From: Nitrobacter sp051535215
GTDB taxonomy: Bacteria; Pseudomonadota; Alphaproteobacteria; Rhizobiales; Xanthobacteraceae
Assembly: GCF_051535215.1 (NCBI RefSeq)
Contig: NZ_JBPPLY010000004.1
Span: 62,001 to 126,000 of the forward strand
Length of the DNA stretch: 64,000 bases
Reading direction: 5' to 3'
Below the pieces are notes generated by a model. It saw only the letters and a list, made by a program, of their open reading frames with translations. It searched no databases and had not been told where the DNA came from. A program made the translations under genes and the position numbers. Shown one piece after another: positions 17,539 to 26,758 of this stretch (positions are counted from its first letter, which is position 1; every line of letters starts with the position of its first letter).

Positions 17539-18408
17539 ATGGCCAAAGTCGCATTTCTCGGTCTCGGCGTCATGGGATTCCCCATGGCAGGACATCTCGC
17601 CGTAAAGGGCGGCCACGAGGTGACCGTGTTCAACCGAACGCCGGCCAAAGCCAGGGCATGGGCGGAGAAATTCGGCGGCAAAACCGCACCGACCCCACAG
17701 GCGGCAGCCGAAGATCAGGATTTCGTGATGGCCTGCGTCGGCAACGACGACGACTTGCGCGCCATCACGATCGGCGCCGGCGGCGCCTTTGCCGGAATGA
17801 AACGAGGAGCCACCTTTGTCGATCATACGACCGCCTCAGCAGAGGTCGCGCGCGAACTCGACGCCGAAGCGACCAGGCGCGGCTTCGATTTTATCGACGC
17901 CCCGGTCTCCGGTGGCCAGGCCGGCGCTGAAAACGGCGTTCTCACCGTCATGTGCGGTGGAGCGGAGAGCGCTTACGCAGGCGCCGAACCGGTCATCGCA
18001 GCCTATGCCAGGATGTGCAAACGGCTCGGCCCGGCGGGCGCGGGTCAGTTGACCAAAATGGTCAATCAGATCTGCATTGCGGGACTCGTGGAAGGACTGT
18101 CGGAGGGCATCCATTTCGCCAAGAAGGCGGGACTCGACGTCACTTCGGTGATTGAAGTGATTTCAAAGGGCGCAGCTCAATCGTGGCAGATGGAAAACCG
18201 CTCCAGAACCATGAACGAAGGCAAATTTGATTTCGGCTTCGCCGTCGAATGGATGCGCAAAGACCTCTCGATCTGCATATCTGAGGCGCGCCGCAACGGC
18301 GCCAGTCTTCCGATTACGAGCCTGGTGGATGCGTTTTACGCGGAGGTCGAGAAAATGGGGGGCCGCCGCTGGGATACGTCCAGTCTCCTGGCGCGGCTCG
18401 AACGTTAA
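17539..18408 (+). CDS. NAD(P)-dependent beta-hydroxyacid dehydrogenase (GarR/MmsB/GLYR family)
   Basis: Soluble oxidoreductase of 289 residues in the 3-hydroxyisobutyrate / tartronate semialdehyde reductase family. The Rossmann motif is FLGLGVMGFPMAGHL (residues 6-20). The substrate loop is DAPVSGGQAGAENG, and the catalytic Lys lies in LTKMVNQICIAG. The second half is the all-helical dimerisation domain. Family members act on 3-hydroxyisobutyrate, tartronate semialdehyde, glyoxylate or succinic semialdehyde; the sequence alone does not say which. AAGG lies at good distance before the ATG. It is monocistronic between a VOC gene (divergent) and a histidine kinase gene. Confidence 0.88.
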   Translation: MAKVAFLGLGVMGFPMAGHLAVKGGHEVTVFNRTPAKARAWAEKFGGKTAPTPQAAAEDQDFVMACVGNDDDLRAITIGAGGAFAGMKRGATFVDHTTASAEVARELDAEATRRGFDFIDAPVSGGQAGAENGVLTVMCGGAESAYAGAEPVIAAYARMCKRLGPAGAGQLTKMVNQICIAGLVEGLSEGIHFAKKAGLDVTSVIEVISKGAAQSWQMENRSRTMNEGKFDFGFAVEWMRKDLSICISEARRNGASLPITSLVDAFYAEVEKMGGRRWDTSSLLARLER

Positions 18409-18475
18409 CGGATGCCCGATTCACGATAGTGGGACCCGGGCCATTCGCCGCAGGAAATCCCGTTTCGAGCAGGAT

Positions 18476-18523
18476 TTAACCACCCGTTAACTGAATTGGC
18501 CTGCACTTTAAGGCAGCCCTTAA
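18476..18523 (+). promoter_or_regulatory. Tandem CtrA-like boxes upstream of the histidine kinase gene
   Basis: TTAA (18476-18479), 7 bp, TTAA (18487-18490) matches the alphaproteobacterial CtrA consensus TTAA-N7-TTAA exactly and is followed by C as usual. A second pair, TTAA (18508-18511), 8 bp, TTAA (18520-18523), is one base off in spacing. Both lie 70-115 bp before the kinase ATG at 18591, in a region otherwise poor in TTAA because of high GC. This suggests cell-cycle control of the kinase. Confidence 0.6.
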
Positions 18524-18590
18524 TGATTTAGCGCCAGAGATAAGCGAGTGAGAGACTCGCGCGGCCGCGTGCAGGATTCGTGTTTGTTTG

Positions 18591-20195
18591 ATGAGTACCC
18601 CCGCCGATAAACCTGAAGTCGTCCAGGTTCCGGTCGCGCCCGCGATTGTTCCTTCCGCGCGTCATCGGCGCGCCGCTACCCAGCGGGTCCGCGAAGCGCG
18701 GGACCGGTTGACCTCGACGAGCGGAACGCGTCCCGCGTTCGATCACGAATTGCTCCGTCAATATGCGCAAACGCGGCTGTCGGCCTCGTTCGTGGTGATG
18801 CTGCTTGTGGTCGCCGCCGGCGTGCTGTTCGGTTTCTGGATGGAGCCCACCACGGCTGCGGCATGGATGTTCGTGATGCTCTCCATCCATGCCCTCATCA
18901 TCTACAACTGCAACAATTTCCTCAAGGAGACCTCATCGAACAACAGCACGCGCAGATGGCGCGCGCGCTTCATCCTGCTCGACCTGCTGTACGGCCTGTG
19001 CTGGATGGCGATCCTGATCCATCCCTCCGGTTCGGACCCGGTTGCCATTACCCTGATGGTGTCCCTGATGCTGCTGATCGTTGCGGTTTCGAGCATGCTC
19101 GCCGCCAGCCTGCCCATCGCAGCGCTCGCCGCAACCGCGCCGGTGACCTCGGCGATCGCGCTGAAGTTCTCGATCGGCGGCACCTTCAACAACTATATCC
19201 TTGCCGTTCTCGCGCTGGCTGCGGAAGGGTATTTCGCGCTGCTTGCGCATCGCCTTCATTCCACCACGCTGGCGACGCTCGAAGCCCGCGCGGAAAAGGA
19301 CGCCCTGATCGCCGAACTTGAGCAGGCCAAGGCCATTTCGGACGAAGCGCGACATCGCGCGGAGTCGGCCAATGTCGCAAAATCGCGATTCCTGGCTCAA
19401 ATGAGTCACGAACTGCGGACGCCGCTCAATGCCATTCTCGGATTCTCCGAAGTGATGAAGAGCGAGATCTTCGGCGAGCATGCGGTCGCAGCCTACAAGA
19501 ACTATTCGGCCGACATTCATAATTCCGGCGTTCACCTGCTGAATCTCATCAACGAGATTCTCGACCTGTCGCGGATCGAGGCCGGCCGTTACGAGCTCAA
19601 CGAGGAAGCGGTCTCTCTGGTCCATGTCGTCGCGGACTGTCACCATCTCCTGAAGCTGCGGGCCTCCAGCCGCGGCATCACCATTCACGAGGTGTTCGAA
19701 CAAGGCATGCCGCGCATCTGGGGCGACGAACGCGCCACCCGTCAGATCGTGCTCAATCTCCTGTCGAACTCGATCAAATTCACGCCACAGGGCGGCGAAA
19801 TCTGGCTGAAGGTCGGATGGACCGCTTCAGGCGGGCAATATCTCAGCGTCAAGGACAATGGTTCTGGAATCGCCGAAGACGAAATCCCGATCGTGCTGGC
19901 CTCATTCGGGCAGGGTTCGAATTCGATCAAATCCGCCGAGCAAGGCGCGGGCCTCGGACTGCCGATCGCGAAGAGCCTGGTCGATATGCATGGCGGCACG
20001 TTCACTCTGCGATCCAAGCTCCGGATCGGCACTGAGGTTATCGTCACGTTTCCACCGGAGCGCGTGATGTCCGCTTTGGCACCAATGGCGGAGGAAGCTC
20101 CACCGCTGCAACCGGCTCCGGCAGCCGATCCGACCATGGATGAAAGGCGTCGCCTGCGGAACAAGCCGATCATGAACGCGGGCACAGGTCTTTAA
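18591..20195 (+). CDS. Membrane-bound sensor histidine kinase (PleC/DivJ-like catalytic core)
   Basis: Inner-membrane histidine kinase of 534 residues. Residues about 60-220 form five or six transmembrane segments (for example ASFVVMLLVVAAGVLFGFWM and TLMVSLMLLIVAVSSML), a membrane-embedded sensor region with no large periplasmic domain. A coiled linker (225-260) leads to the HisKA box MSHELRTPLNAILGFSEVM with phospho-acceptor His273, then the HATPase N box NLLSNSIKFTPQGG (about 388), SVKDNGSGIAEDE, and GAGLGLPIAKSLVDMHGG. No receiver domain. This HisKA type is that of the DivK-directed PleC/DivJ/PdhS kinases. The ATG at 18591 is preferred over the TTG at 18588. Tandem CtrA-like boxes lie upstream. 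Confidence 0.88.
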   Translation: MSTPADKPEVVQVPVAPAIVPSARHRRAATQRVREARDRLTSTSGTRPAFDHELLRQYAQTRLSASFVVMLLVVAAGVLFGFWMEPTTAAAWMFVMLSIHALIIYNCNNFLKETSSNNSTRRWRARFILLDLLYGLCWMAILIHPSGSDPVAITLMVSLMLLIVAVSSMLAASLPIAALAATAPVTSAIALKFSIGGTFNNYILAVLALAAEGYFALLAHRLHSTTLATLEARAEKDALIAELEQAKAISDEARHRAESANVAKSRFLAQMSHELRTPLNAILGFSEVMKSEIFGEHAVAAYKNYSADIHNSGVHLLNLINEILDLSRIEAGRYELNEEAVSLVHVVADCHHLLKLRASSRGITIHEVFEQGMPRIWGDERATRQIVLNLLSNSIKFTPQGGEIWLKVGWTASGGQYLSVKDNGSGIAEDEIPIVLASFGQGSNSIKSAEQGAGLGLPIAKSLVDMHGGTFTLRSKLRIGTEVIVTFPPERVMSALAPMAEEAPPLQPAPAADPTMDERRRLRNKPIMNAGTGL

Positions 20196-20306
20196 ACAAG
20201 GGTTCGGGAGTGCATGAATGATCGTCATGATCCTGAATGAGTATCGAACCGCCATGCCGAGCACGTCGCATCGACCCACGACAGCCGAAAACATGATGGG
20301 TGCATC

Positions 20307-20819
20307 GTGATCCGTATCCTGCTTGTCATCGGGATGCTGGCGGCGACGGCGGGCGCCGTGGTCGCTTATGGCGATCCGGCACGAATATCGGCGGCGAAAA
20401 GCGTGGTCTCGACCATGCTGCGGGAGGCCGGGGCGGGTCCCCCGCGCAGCGTCCAGATTCCCCGCGCCCAGAGCGGCGATTTCACGCTGCACGCCAAGAT
20501 CAACGGCGTGAAAACGGCGATGATCATCGATACCGGCGCAACCTCCGTCGTCCTCACCTACGAGACCGCGAAGGCGGCCGGGTTGCCGCTGGAATTGCTG
20601 AACTACGACGTCGACGTTGAAACGGCGGGCGGACACGCACGCGCGGCGCGGCTAACCCTCGACCGCCTTGCGGTCGGAAAGCTCGTGGAGCGATCCGTGC
20701 CGGCCCTCGTGGTGCCGCGCGGCCAGATGAAAACAAACCTTCTCGGGATGAGTTTCCTCAACAGGCTCGAGAGCTGGGAAGTTCGCGCAGACCGATTGAT
20801 GCTGCACGGCTATCCCTGA
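20307..20819 (+). CDS. TIGR02281-type clan AA aspartic protease, membrane-anchored
   Basis: Retropepsin-like protein of 170 residues. One N-terminal hydrophobic segment (IRILLVIGMLAATAGAVVAY) acts as signal anchor or signal peptide, so the catalytic part faces the periplasm. The active-site motif is MIIDTGATSVVLTYE (about residues 73-87), a DTGA of the kind found in single-domain aspartic proteases that work as dimers. The closing NLLGMSFLNRLESWEV is also characteristic. The start is GTG at 20307. Family members occur widely in Rhizobiales; the substrate is unknown. It follows the kinase gene by 111 bp. Confidence 0.82.
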   Translation: MIRILLVIGMLAATAGAVVAYGDPARISAAKSVVSTMLREAGAGPPRSVQIPRAQSGDFTLHAKINGVKTAMIIDTGATSVVLTYETAKAAGLPLELLNYDVDVETAGGHARAARLTLDRLAVGKLVERSVPALVVPRGQMKTNLLGMSFLNRLESWEVRADRLMLHGYP

Positions 20820-21106
20820 AGCGATGTTCGATTGCGCGGGTCGATCCGCTTCCCGCGCGATGCTACGGCAATGACATTCCCACGTCGATCGCTGAAGCGG
20901 CCGCGGCGCGAGCTTTGAACGGCATTTGTCACAAAAATGCGCACTTTGATTGAGAGCTTGTAAGCGTTGATTCGCTACGTCTCGATCGCCTCCTGTTTTC
21001 CATATTTTGGAGGTCATCCGTTATCTCTAAGGATGAGCCGATCAGATCAAACTCAATTTGACGGAATTGTTTGTATCGCGTCATTGCCGTGTCGGCGGAG
21101 GGCATT

Positions 21107-24100
21107 TTGACGACATTGCGATCCTGGATCGAGAGTAATGATTGGCTTCAAGGAATACTGTTAACATCGAAGATCGACACGCTGCTCAGCGCACTCGAAG
21201 TCGATACCGCCACCATCAGCAGTCCGGTCGGCGGAGCTTATAAGGGTCAAGCGCAAGCGGGAGCTGCGGCGCATCCGCTGTTCTTCGACCTTTCGCTCGC
21301 GCCGTTTGGTCCTCCGCTGCTGTTTCGTTTCGCCCTTCGTCCGGACGGCTTTGATCTCGCCTTTGACCTCGGACAGGTGCCTCCCGCCACTCGCTTCACC
21401 GATCTTGCGGCCGACAGTGCAGGACGCGCATTCACGCCCGCGATCCACAACGGCACCGCCGGCGGCGAGGAATGGCTGACCGCGGCGGCAGGTCAGGTCA
21501 AGGTATTGGGCGCAACGATCGCGCTCGTGATCGAGGGACGGAAGGGCGCGCAGGCGACCATGCGTCTTGGGCCGTCGATCGATCAGCCGGACGGCGTGGT
21601 CAAGCTCACGCTCGATCCGCCGACCGTCATGCTGGGATCGAGCGGCTTCGGCCTCGAGCTACCGGATGGCTTCTTCATCGACATGAGCACGCAGGCGGCC
21701 GCGCCACCCGCATCGGTCGATGGTCATCCGATCGTGGTGCCCGGCGACACACCGGCATGGAAGGGATTGTCGATCCGCAATGCGCGCTTCTATTTGCCGG
21801 AGAGCGTGCCGCTGCTCGGCCGCACCGCCATCGATGCGCAGATCGAGATCGGCCTCGATCCCGCGGGCATCGCGCTGTCGGCGGAGGCCCATGTGCCGGC
21901 GCGGGACGGCAGGCCTGCAATGACGGTGCGCATCGAATGCATCGATCCGACCGCAACCGGTCTCGCTTCTTTTCTTCCGACGCTGGTCGAGGTCGCAGCA
22001 GAATTGCCGGTCGACCAGTACCATGAGAACGTCGACGGCGGGACATTGCATGTTCTCGCCAGCCGGCCGCTGATCGCGCGCGCCCGTTTCTCGCGCGAGA
22101 CCAATGACGCTGCCGCTCCCACGCGGCTGTCGATCGGCATCGAGGCGCAAGGCGATAACGGCATCCTTGCCGTCAGCGCCGCGGGCGGCGGCATCGCCGA
22201 GAAAGGCTTCATTGCCGCCGGGGCGTTTGCGACCGCACTGATCGCGGAGAAGAATCTCGGCAGCGCCGGCGCGGGGACACCGGCGGCCGCGCTGCTCACC
22301 GCGGGGATGGCGCTCAGCACGCTGCTCAACGATAAGGGGCGCCTGGTTGTTCATGGCGTCGAGCTTGCCACCGAAGGCAAGCCGAAGGGCCTCTCGCTCA
22401 CGGACAAGCAGACATTCACGCTGGACTACGCTGTTGATGTCGTGATCCGTCCTATCGACCTGGGCGTGATGTCGGTCTCGCTCGCCCCCGAGGAGCCGCT
22501 GCGTATCCGCTTGCGCGGGGTGGCGCTCTCGCTCGACCATTCCAAAAGTGGCCTCGGCATGATCGGGCTCGACTACCGGCATGCCACGATGGAGGTCGAG
22601 GATCCCGGCCGCTGGCTCGTCAACGGCCCGGGCTCGTTATTCGACGTGTTGGGCTCACGCAGCGGGCGGGGTTCGATCTGGATCGAGGTCGATCTTCGCT
22701 TCAAGCTCGATCTCGGCCCGGTGCGCGTCTCCGGTGCGACCATCCGCGCAACGCTCGATCCCGGCACTCACAAGATCACAGCCAGCATCCGCGGTCTCGA
22801 CGCGCAGATCACCATGCCCGGCGTCATCGAAGGCGAAGGCAAGGTCAGCGTCAGCGACGCCGGCTTCGAGGCGATGATCCGCGTGCAGGTCGTGCCGGCC
22901 GGGTTCAATGCCGAAGCGTCGCTGCGGCTGCATGGCAAGATGGTGCTGCTCGAACTCGCAGCCGACCTGCCGGGACCGTTGCCGCTCGCCAACAGCGGGC
23001 TCGGCCTGTTCGGCGTCGGCGGCACCTTCGGCATCGCGACGACGATCGCACCGCCCGCTCCGGGCGAGGATCCGATCGAGCATGCGCTGCTGTGGGACCC
23101 GCAGGAGCCACCGCCGCCCGGCCGCCCCGAGCCGTTCAACGAGTCGCCCGGCAACTTCACCTTCGGATTGGAAGCCGTGATCGGGACGTTGCCCGACATG
23201 GGCTTCGCCTTCAGCGCCAAGGCCGGCCTGTTCCTCACGGTGCCGGACCTCGTCGTGCTCGGCGCGATCGATGCGACGATTCTCTCGGGCCGCATGAGCA
23301 TCACGCACAAGCCGGATCCAGATCCCGATTTCATCGCGCTGCGCGGCGCGATCATCGTCGATCCTCACGATGCGGTGACGTTCGGCATATCGGGCACGCT
23401 GAACATTCCGGTGCTGCTGACGGCGAAGATTCCGTCCGGCGGACGCTTTCCGGTCACCGGCGACACGTCCGACTGGGACCTCTACATGGGCGCCGACGGC
23501 TACAACGGCCAGGGGCGCAACATTGGTCCCGCAACCGTCAGGGTTCTGCCGGACATTTTTAACGTCGGCGCTTCCGGCTACTTCATGCTGCGCGGGAACG
23601 GCATCGAGAAGTGGCCGCGCGGCGGTCCGATGAGCTTCGAGGGCTTCATCCTCGCCTTTGGTTTCGGCATCGACTTGAGCTTCGGTCCACGACCGATCGT
23701 GTGGGCCGAGGTTCATGCATCGGCCGATATCCTGGTTGCGACGAGTCCGCTGATCCTCGCAGGCTTCGGTCATGTCGACGGCTCCGCGCATATCGGCCCG
23801 GTCTCCGTCGGTGTCTCCGCCGACCTGCAGGCATTCGTCGCCAAAGGCAATACGTCGATCTACGCTAAGGTTTGCGGACATGTGAACCTGCTGTTCACGA
23901 AGGTCCGCAAGTGCGTTGAACTCAAGTTCGGATCCGAGCCGCCGTTGACGGTGCCTCCCCCGACATCGCTGCCGCTCGACCGGCTCGAAGGCGGCCAGAT
24001 CGTCGGCCAGAACGCCATGCTGATCGACGACAAGTATCAGCTTCTCCATGAAATGGCGCAGGCGCCGCAAGAAGCGCAGACGGTCTGGCCCGACGCGCTT

Positions 24101-26758
24101 ATCGCCCTCACCTTCGCATTTCCGCCGCGTCTCGCTGGCGGCTGTGGCGGCGCGCAGTTTCCAACCATCGACCAGTATCCGGAGGGTGATCGCGCCCGGC
24201 CGTTCGGAAGCAATCTGCTCGACTATCAATGGGAGTTGCGCAGCCTCCAGCTTTTCGATGTCACCGGCGACGAGCAAGGTCCGGGAACGCTGGTGTCAGG
24301 CGAATTGAGTGCGGCCTGGCAGGCAGGGCGTACCGGCAACCCGGGCACGTCGGCGGAGCCGGCCGAGCTGGTCCTGTTCGATATCAAGGGCACGTTCTTC
24401 ATCGACCGCATGAGCGACGCCGGCCAGTCGCTGCCGGGCGATCCGATCGGCGCGATCGGCCACATCTGCCGGCCCGATGCACGAGCGCGCATCGGCTGGA
24501 CGCTGGGTTTCGATGCAGTCGCGCATGAGGAACTCTGGCGCCTGTCGCCCGAGACCGTCAGCATGGATCCGACGCAGAGCCGCATCGGCGGGCTGCTAAC
24601 GCCGGGATTCACGCGGTCGGACGCGCAAACCGTCACAGCGCTCGACGAGATCGGACGGCAGGCGCTGCCGCCGATGGTGAACTATGTGAAGCCGCGCAAC
24701 GCGTCCCTCCCCTCTCCGATCAAGGTCGAGCGGGACTTCACCGGCGCGTTGCTGCTGGAATATGCGACCCCGGCCGACGGCAACGAAGTCATGTTCGAGA
24801 GGCTCAATCTTCGCTTCAACGCGACGATCTATCTCGATGAGCCAATCGCCAGCGACGGCTTCCTGTTTCTGTGGGTGCCGTCTGCAAGCCTGGACGGAAA
24901 AGGACCGGGCCTCGTGCGCGTGTATGATCCCAGGGATCGGAGCAATGCGTGGTACCCGGACGCGAAGGACATCGGCAACGGCCAGCAAGTGCTGATTTTC
25001 AAGGCGCCGGGGAGTGTGACGGCGCTACGGATCGAATGGCCGGCGACGCAGCAGCTTGGCCTGCTCGGGCTGGAAGGCATGACGGCAACGGCGCTCGCCG
25101 CCGCACAGGCGCGCAACAATGCGCAAGCCGCAGCCGCAGCCACTCAGCAGCACGCCGCGAATGACGGACCGCTTACCGATACCGCACATCAAAGCGGCGC
25201 CTCACGCTGCCTGCTGCAACCGGGCAAGACCTATCGCCTCGACGTGGAGCTGGCGTGGACCGGCACGCTCTACAGGCAGATCATCTATGGCGTGCGCGTG
25301 CCGGTCGCGACATCAAGCTCCGACGTCGATCCGACGCTGCCGACAAAGCGCAGCTATTTCGTCAAGACCACACCCGTGCCTCCAACGCCCGCGCCGCAGC
25401 CGCAGCCAGCGCCCGGCGGCGCCGTCTATTACGGGCAGCCGATCGCCGCCGTGAAGTTCGGATCGCCGAACTATCTTCAGACGCTGCGCCGTGCGCAGGA
25501 TACGTTCGCGCCGGAATTACTGGAACGACACCTCTCCGGCTATGAGCCGGCGCAAAGCGAGGTCGCGCGCTTCCGCCACGATCCGCTGCGCGCGCATTTC
25601 GACGTCGGGCATGTCGAAGCGCTCGCCAAACTCTACAATTACACGTTCAAGCTCGGCCTGCGCCGCACCGACACGGCCGAACCCTCCGGCAACCTGTCTC
25701 TGCTGGTTGCCTCACTCAGCGCAGCGCTCAATCCGGCCTTCCTGAGCGGAGCCGACCAGCGCCGCTACCAGGTCGCGACCGGGGTCGCCCTGATCAACGG
25801 CGATGTCGTTGTGGCTGAGACAAATCCCTGCCCCGTGCCCAAGCCCGGCCTCACCCTCGACGCCACCGCAGAGCTTGAGCCGCAGGCCTGGTACGAACTT
25901 TACGTTCATATCGATTCCACAATCCACAGCGCGCCCGCCGCGCGGCTGCCGGGCGTCAGCTTCCAAACGTCACGCTGGTTCGCGCCGGCCGACATGCTCG
26001 CTGCCCTGAGCTTCGGTGCGACAACGGCCGGCAATGCAACGGGCGATCTCGAAATCCAAGCCGTTTCCGGTTTTGCGCGCGGACCCGTGCTTGGCGACGA
26101 CGGCGCATTCGACGATGCGCTTCGCCGGATCGGCCTCGAAGGTTGGCCGATCGCGGAGAAACCGCGCACGAGTCTCTTGTGGCTGGCGCGCGCGGACGGC
26201 AGCGGCTGGGATTGCGCCGGCGTCCTCATCGAATCGCCCGAGCCGATCCATCGCGACGGCCGCTGCACCATCGACGGATTGAGCGCCGTACTTGCACCGA
26301 GTCATCCGGTCGTGACCTTCAACACCCAGTTCCGCGACCGCTCCGGCTCGCGCATTCTATTCCTGACCGACACACCGTTCCTGCCCTCGCCCTGGTTCGA
26401 TTTCGGTCATCTCGTTCCCGGCAGTAAAATCCCAGGCGGGATTTTCAAGCAGCTTGCCCAACCGATAACGAAGGCCTCCTCCAACAGCACCGTGCCTCAA
26501 CGATCCGGCAAGGCCGCGACGACGCGCACCAAGATCGCACGGAAATCGCTCAAGGCGCCGGCCGTGCCGTCCCCGGTCATTGGTCACGCGGGCCAGGTCA
26601 TTAAGCCCGGAGGAGTGAAGCCGCTGCCGATACCTCTGAGTCACCAACCCATGTTGCGGCTGAACATGACCGATCATCGACCCGATGGAACGATCGCGGC
26701 GCTCACAGGACTCCTCCTTCTTCCCAAAGCACCGTTGTTCGCGGGAGAAGCCCGATGA
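21107..26758 (+). CDS. Giant beta-rich protein of unknown function (gene A of a two-gene cassette)
   Basis: Unrecognised protein of about 1,883 residues. No signal peptide, Tat motif, RTX repeat or transmembrane helix is visible. After a helical N-terminus (1-40), residues 60-945 are an unbroken series of short alternating hydrophobic strands with frequent Gly/Asp-Gly turns, e.g. GFGLELPDGFFIDMS, RGVALSLDHSKSGLGM and GLGLFGVGGTFG (631-642). Next come a two-Cys block (921-942, VCGHV...RKCVEL), a mixed domain to about 1320, an Ala/Gln stretch (1327-1353), a Pro-rich linker (1420-1440), another domain containing FQTSRWF (about 1618), and a Lys/Arg/Thr-rich linker (1785-1818). The style recalls DUF6603-type giants, a guess from memory. 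The TTG at 21107 follows GGAGGG at ideal spacing; a TTG at 21071 has none. The stop overlaps gene B by 4 bp. Confidence 0.75.
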   Translation: MTTLRSWIESNDWLQGILLTSKIDTLLSALEVDTATISSPVGGAYKGQAQAGAAAHPLFFDLSLAPFGPPLLFRFALRPDGFDLAFDLGQVPPATRFTDLAADSAGRAFTPAIHNGTAGGEEWLTAAAGQVKVLGATIALVIEGRKGAQATMRLGPSIDQPDGVVKLTLDPPTVMLGSSGFGLELPDGFFIDMSTQAAAPPASVDGHPIVVPGDTPAWKGLSIRNARFYLPESVPLLGRTAIDAQIEIGLDPAGIALSAEAHVPARDGRPAMTVRIECIDPTATGLASFLPTLVEVAAELPVDQYHENVDGGTLHVLASRPLIARARFSRETNDAAAPTRLSIGIEAQGDNGILAVSAAGGGIAEKGFIAAGAFATALIAEKNLGSAGAGTPAAALLTAGMALSTLLNDKGRLVVHGVELATEGKPKGLSLTDKQTFTLDYAVDVVIRPIDLGVMSVSLAPEEPLRIRLRGVALSLDHSKSGLGMIGLDYRHATMEVEDPGRWLVNGPGSLFDVLGSRSGRGSIWIEVDLRFKLDLGPVRVSGATIRATLDPGTHKITASIRGLDAQITMPGVIEGEGKVSVSDAGFEAMIRVQVVPAGFNAEASLRLHGKMVLLELAADLPGPLPLANSGLGLFGVGGTFGIATTIAPPAPGEDPIEHALLWDPQEPPPPGRPEPFNESPGNFTFGLEAVIGTLPDMGFAFSAKAGLFLTVPDLVVLGAIDATILSGRMSITHKPDPDPDFIALRGAIIVDPHDAVTFGISGTLNIPVLLTAKIPSGGRFPVTGDTSDWDLYMGADGYNGQGRNIGPATVRVLPDIFNVGASGYFMLRGNGIEKWPRGGPMSFEGFILAFGFGIDLSFGPRPIVWAEVHASADILVATSPLILAGFGHVDGSAHIGPVSVGVSADLQAFVAKGNTSIYAKVCGHVNLLFTKVRKCVELKFGSEPPLTVPPPTSLPLDRLEGGQIVGQNAMLIDDKYQLLHEMAQAPQEAQTVWPDALIALTFAFPPRLAGGCGGAQFPTIDQYPEGDRARPFGSNLLDYQWELRSLQLFDVTGDEQGPGTLVSGELSAAWQAGRTGNPGTSAEPAELVLFDIKGTFFIDRMSDAGQSLPGDPIGAIGHICRPDARARIGWTLGFDAVAHEELWRLSPETVSMDPTQSRIGGLLTPGFTRSDAQTVTALDEIGRQALPPMVNYVKPRNASLPSPIKVERDFTGALLLEYATPADGNEVMFERLNLRFNATIYLDEPIASDGFLFLWVPSASLDGKGPGLVRVYDPRDRSNAWYPDAKDIGNGQQVLIFKAPGSVTALRIEWPATQQLGLLGLEGMTATALAAAQARNNAQAAAAATQQHAANDGPLTDTAHQSGASRCLLQPGKTYRLDVELAWTGTLYRQIIYGVRVPVATSSSDVDPTLPTKRSYFVKTTPVPPTPAPQPQPAPGGAVYYGQPIAAVKFGSPNYLQTLRRAQDTFAPELLERHLSGYEPAQSEVARFRHDPLRAHFDVGHVEALAKLYNYTFKLGLRRTDTAEPSGNLSLLVASLSAALNPAFLSGADQRRYQVATGVALINGDVVVAETNPCPVPKPGLTLDATAELEPQAWYELYVHIDSTIHSAPAARLPGVSFQTSRWFAPADMLAALSFGATTAGNATGDLEIQAVSGFARGPVLGDDGAFDDALRRIGLEGWPIAEKPRTSLLWLARADGSGWDCAGVLIESPEPIHRDGRCTIDGLSAVLAPSHPVVTFNTQFRDRSGSRILFLTDTPFLPSPWFDFGHLVPGSKIPGGIFKQLAQPITKASSNSTVPQRSGKAATTRTKIARKSLKAPAVPSPVIGHAGQVIKPGGVKPLPIPLSHQPMLRLNMTDHRPDGTIAALTGLLLLPKAPLFAGEAR

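Noticed and set aside
22655..24277. 540-codon open frame antisense to giant gene A
   Set aside because: Composition is that of a shadow frame; the sense frame has better codon bias, ribosome site and coupling to gene B.
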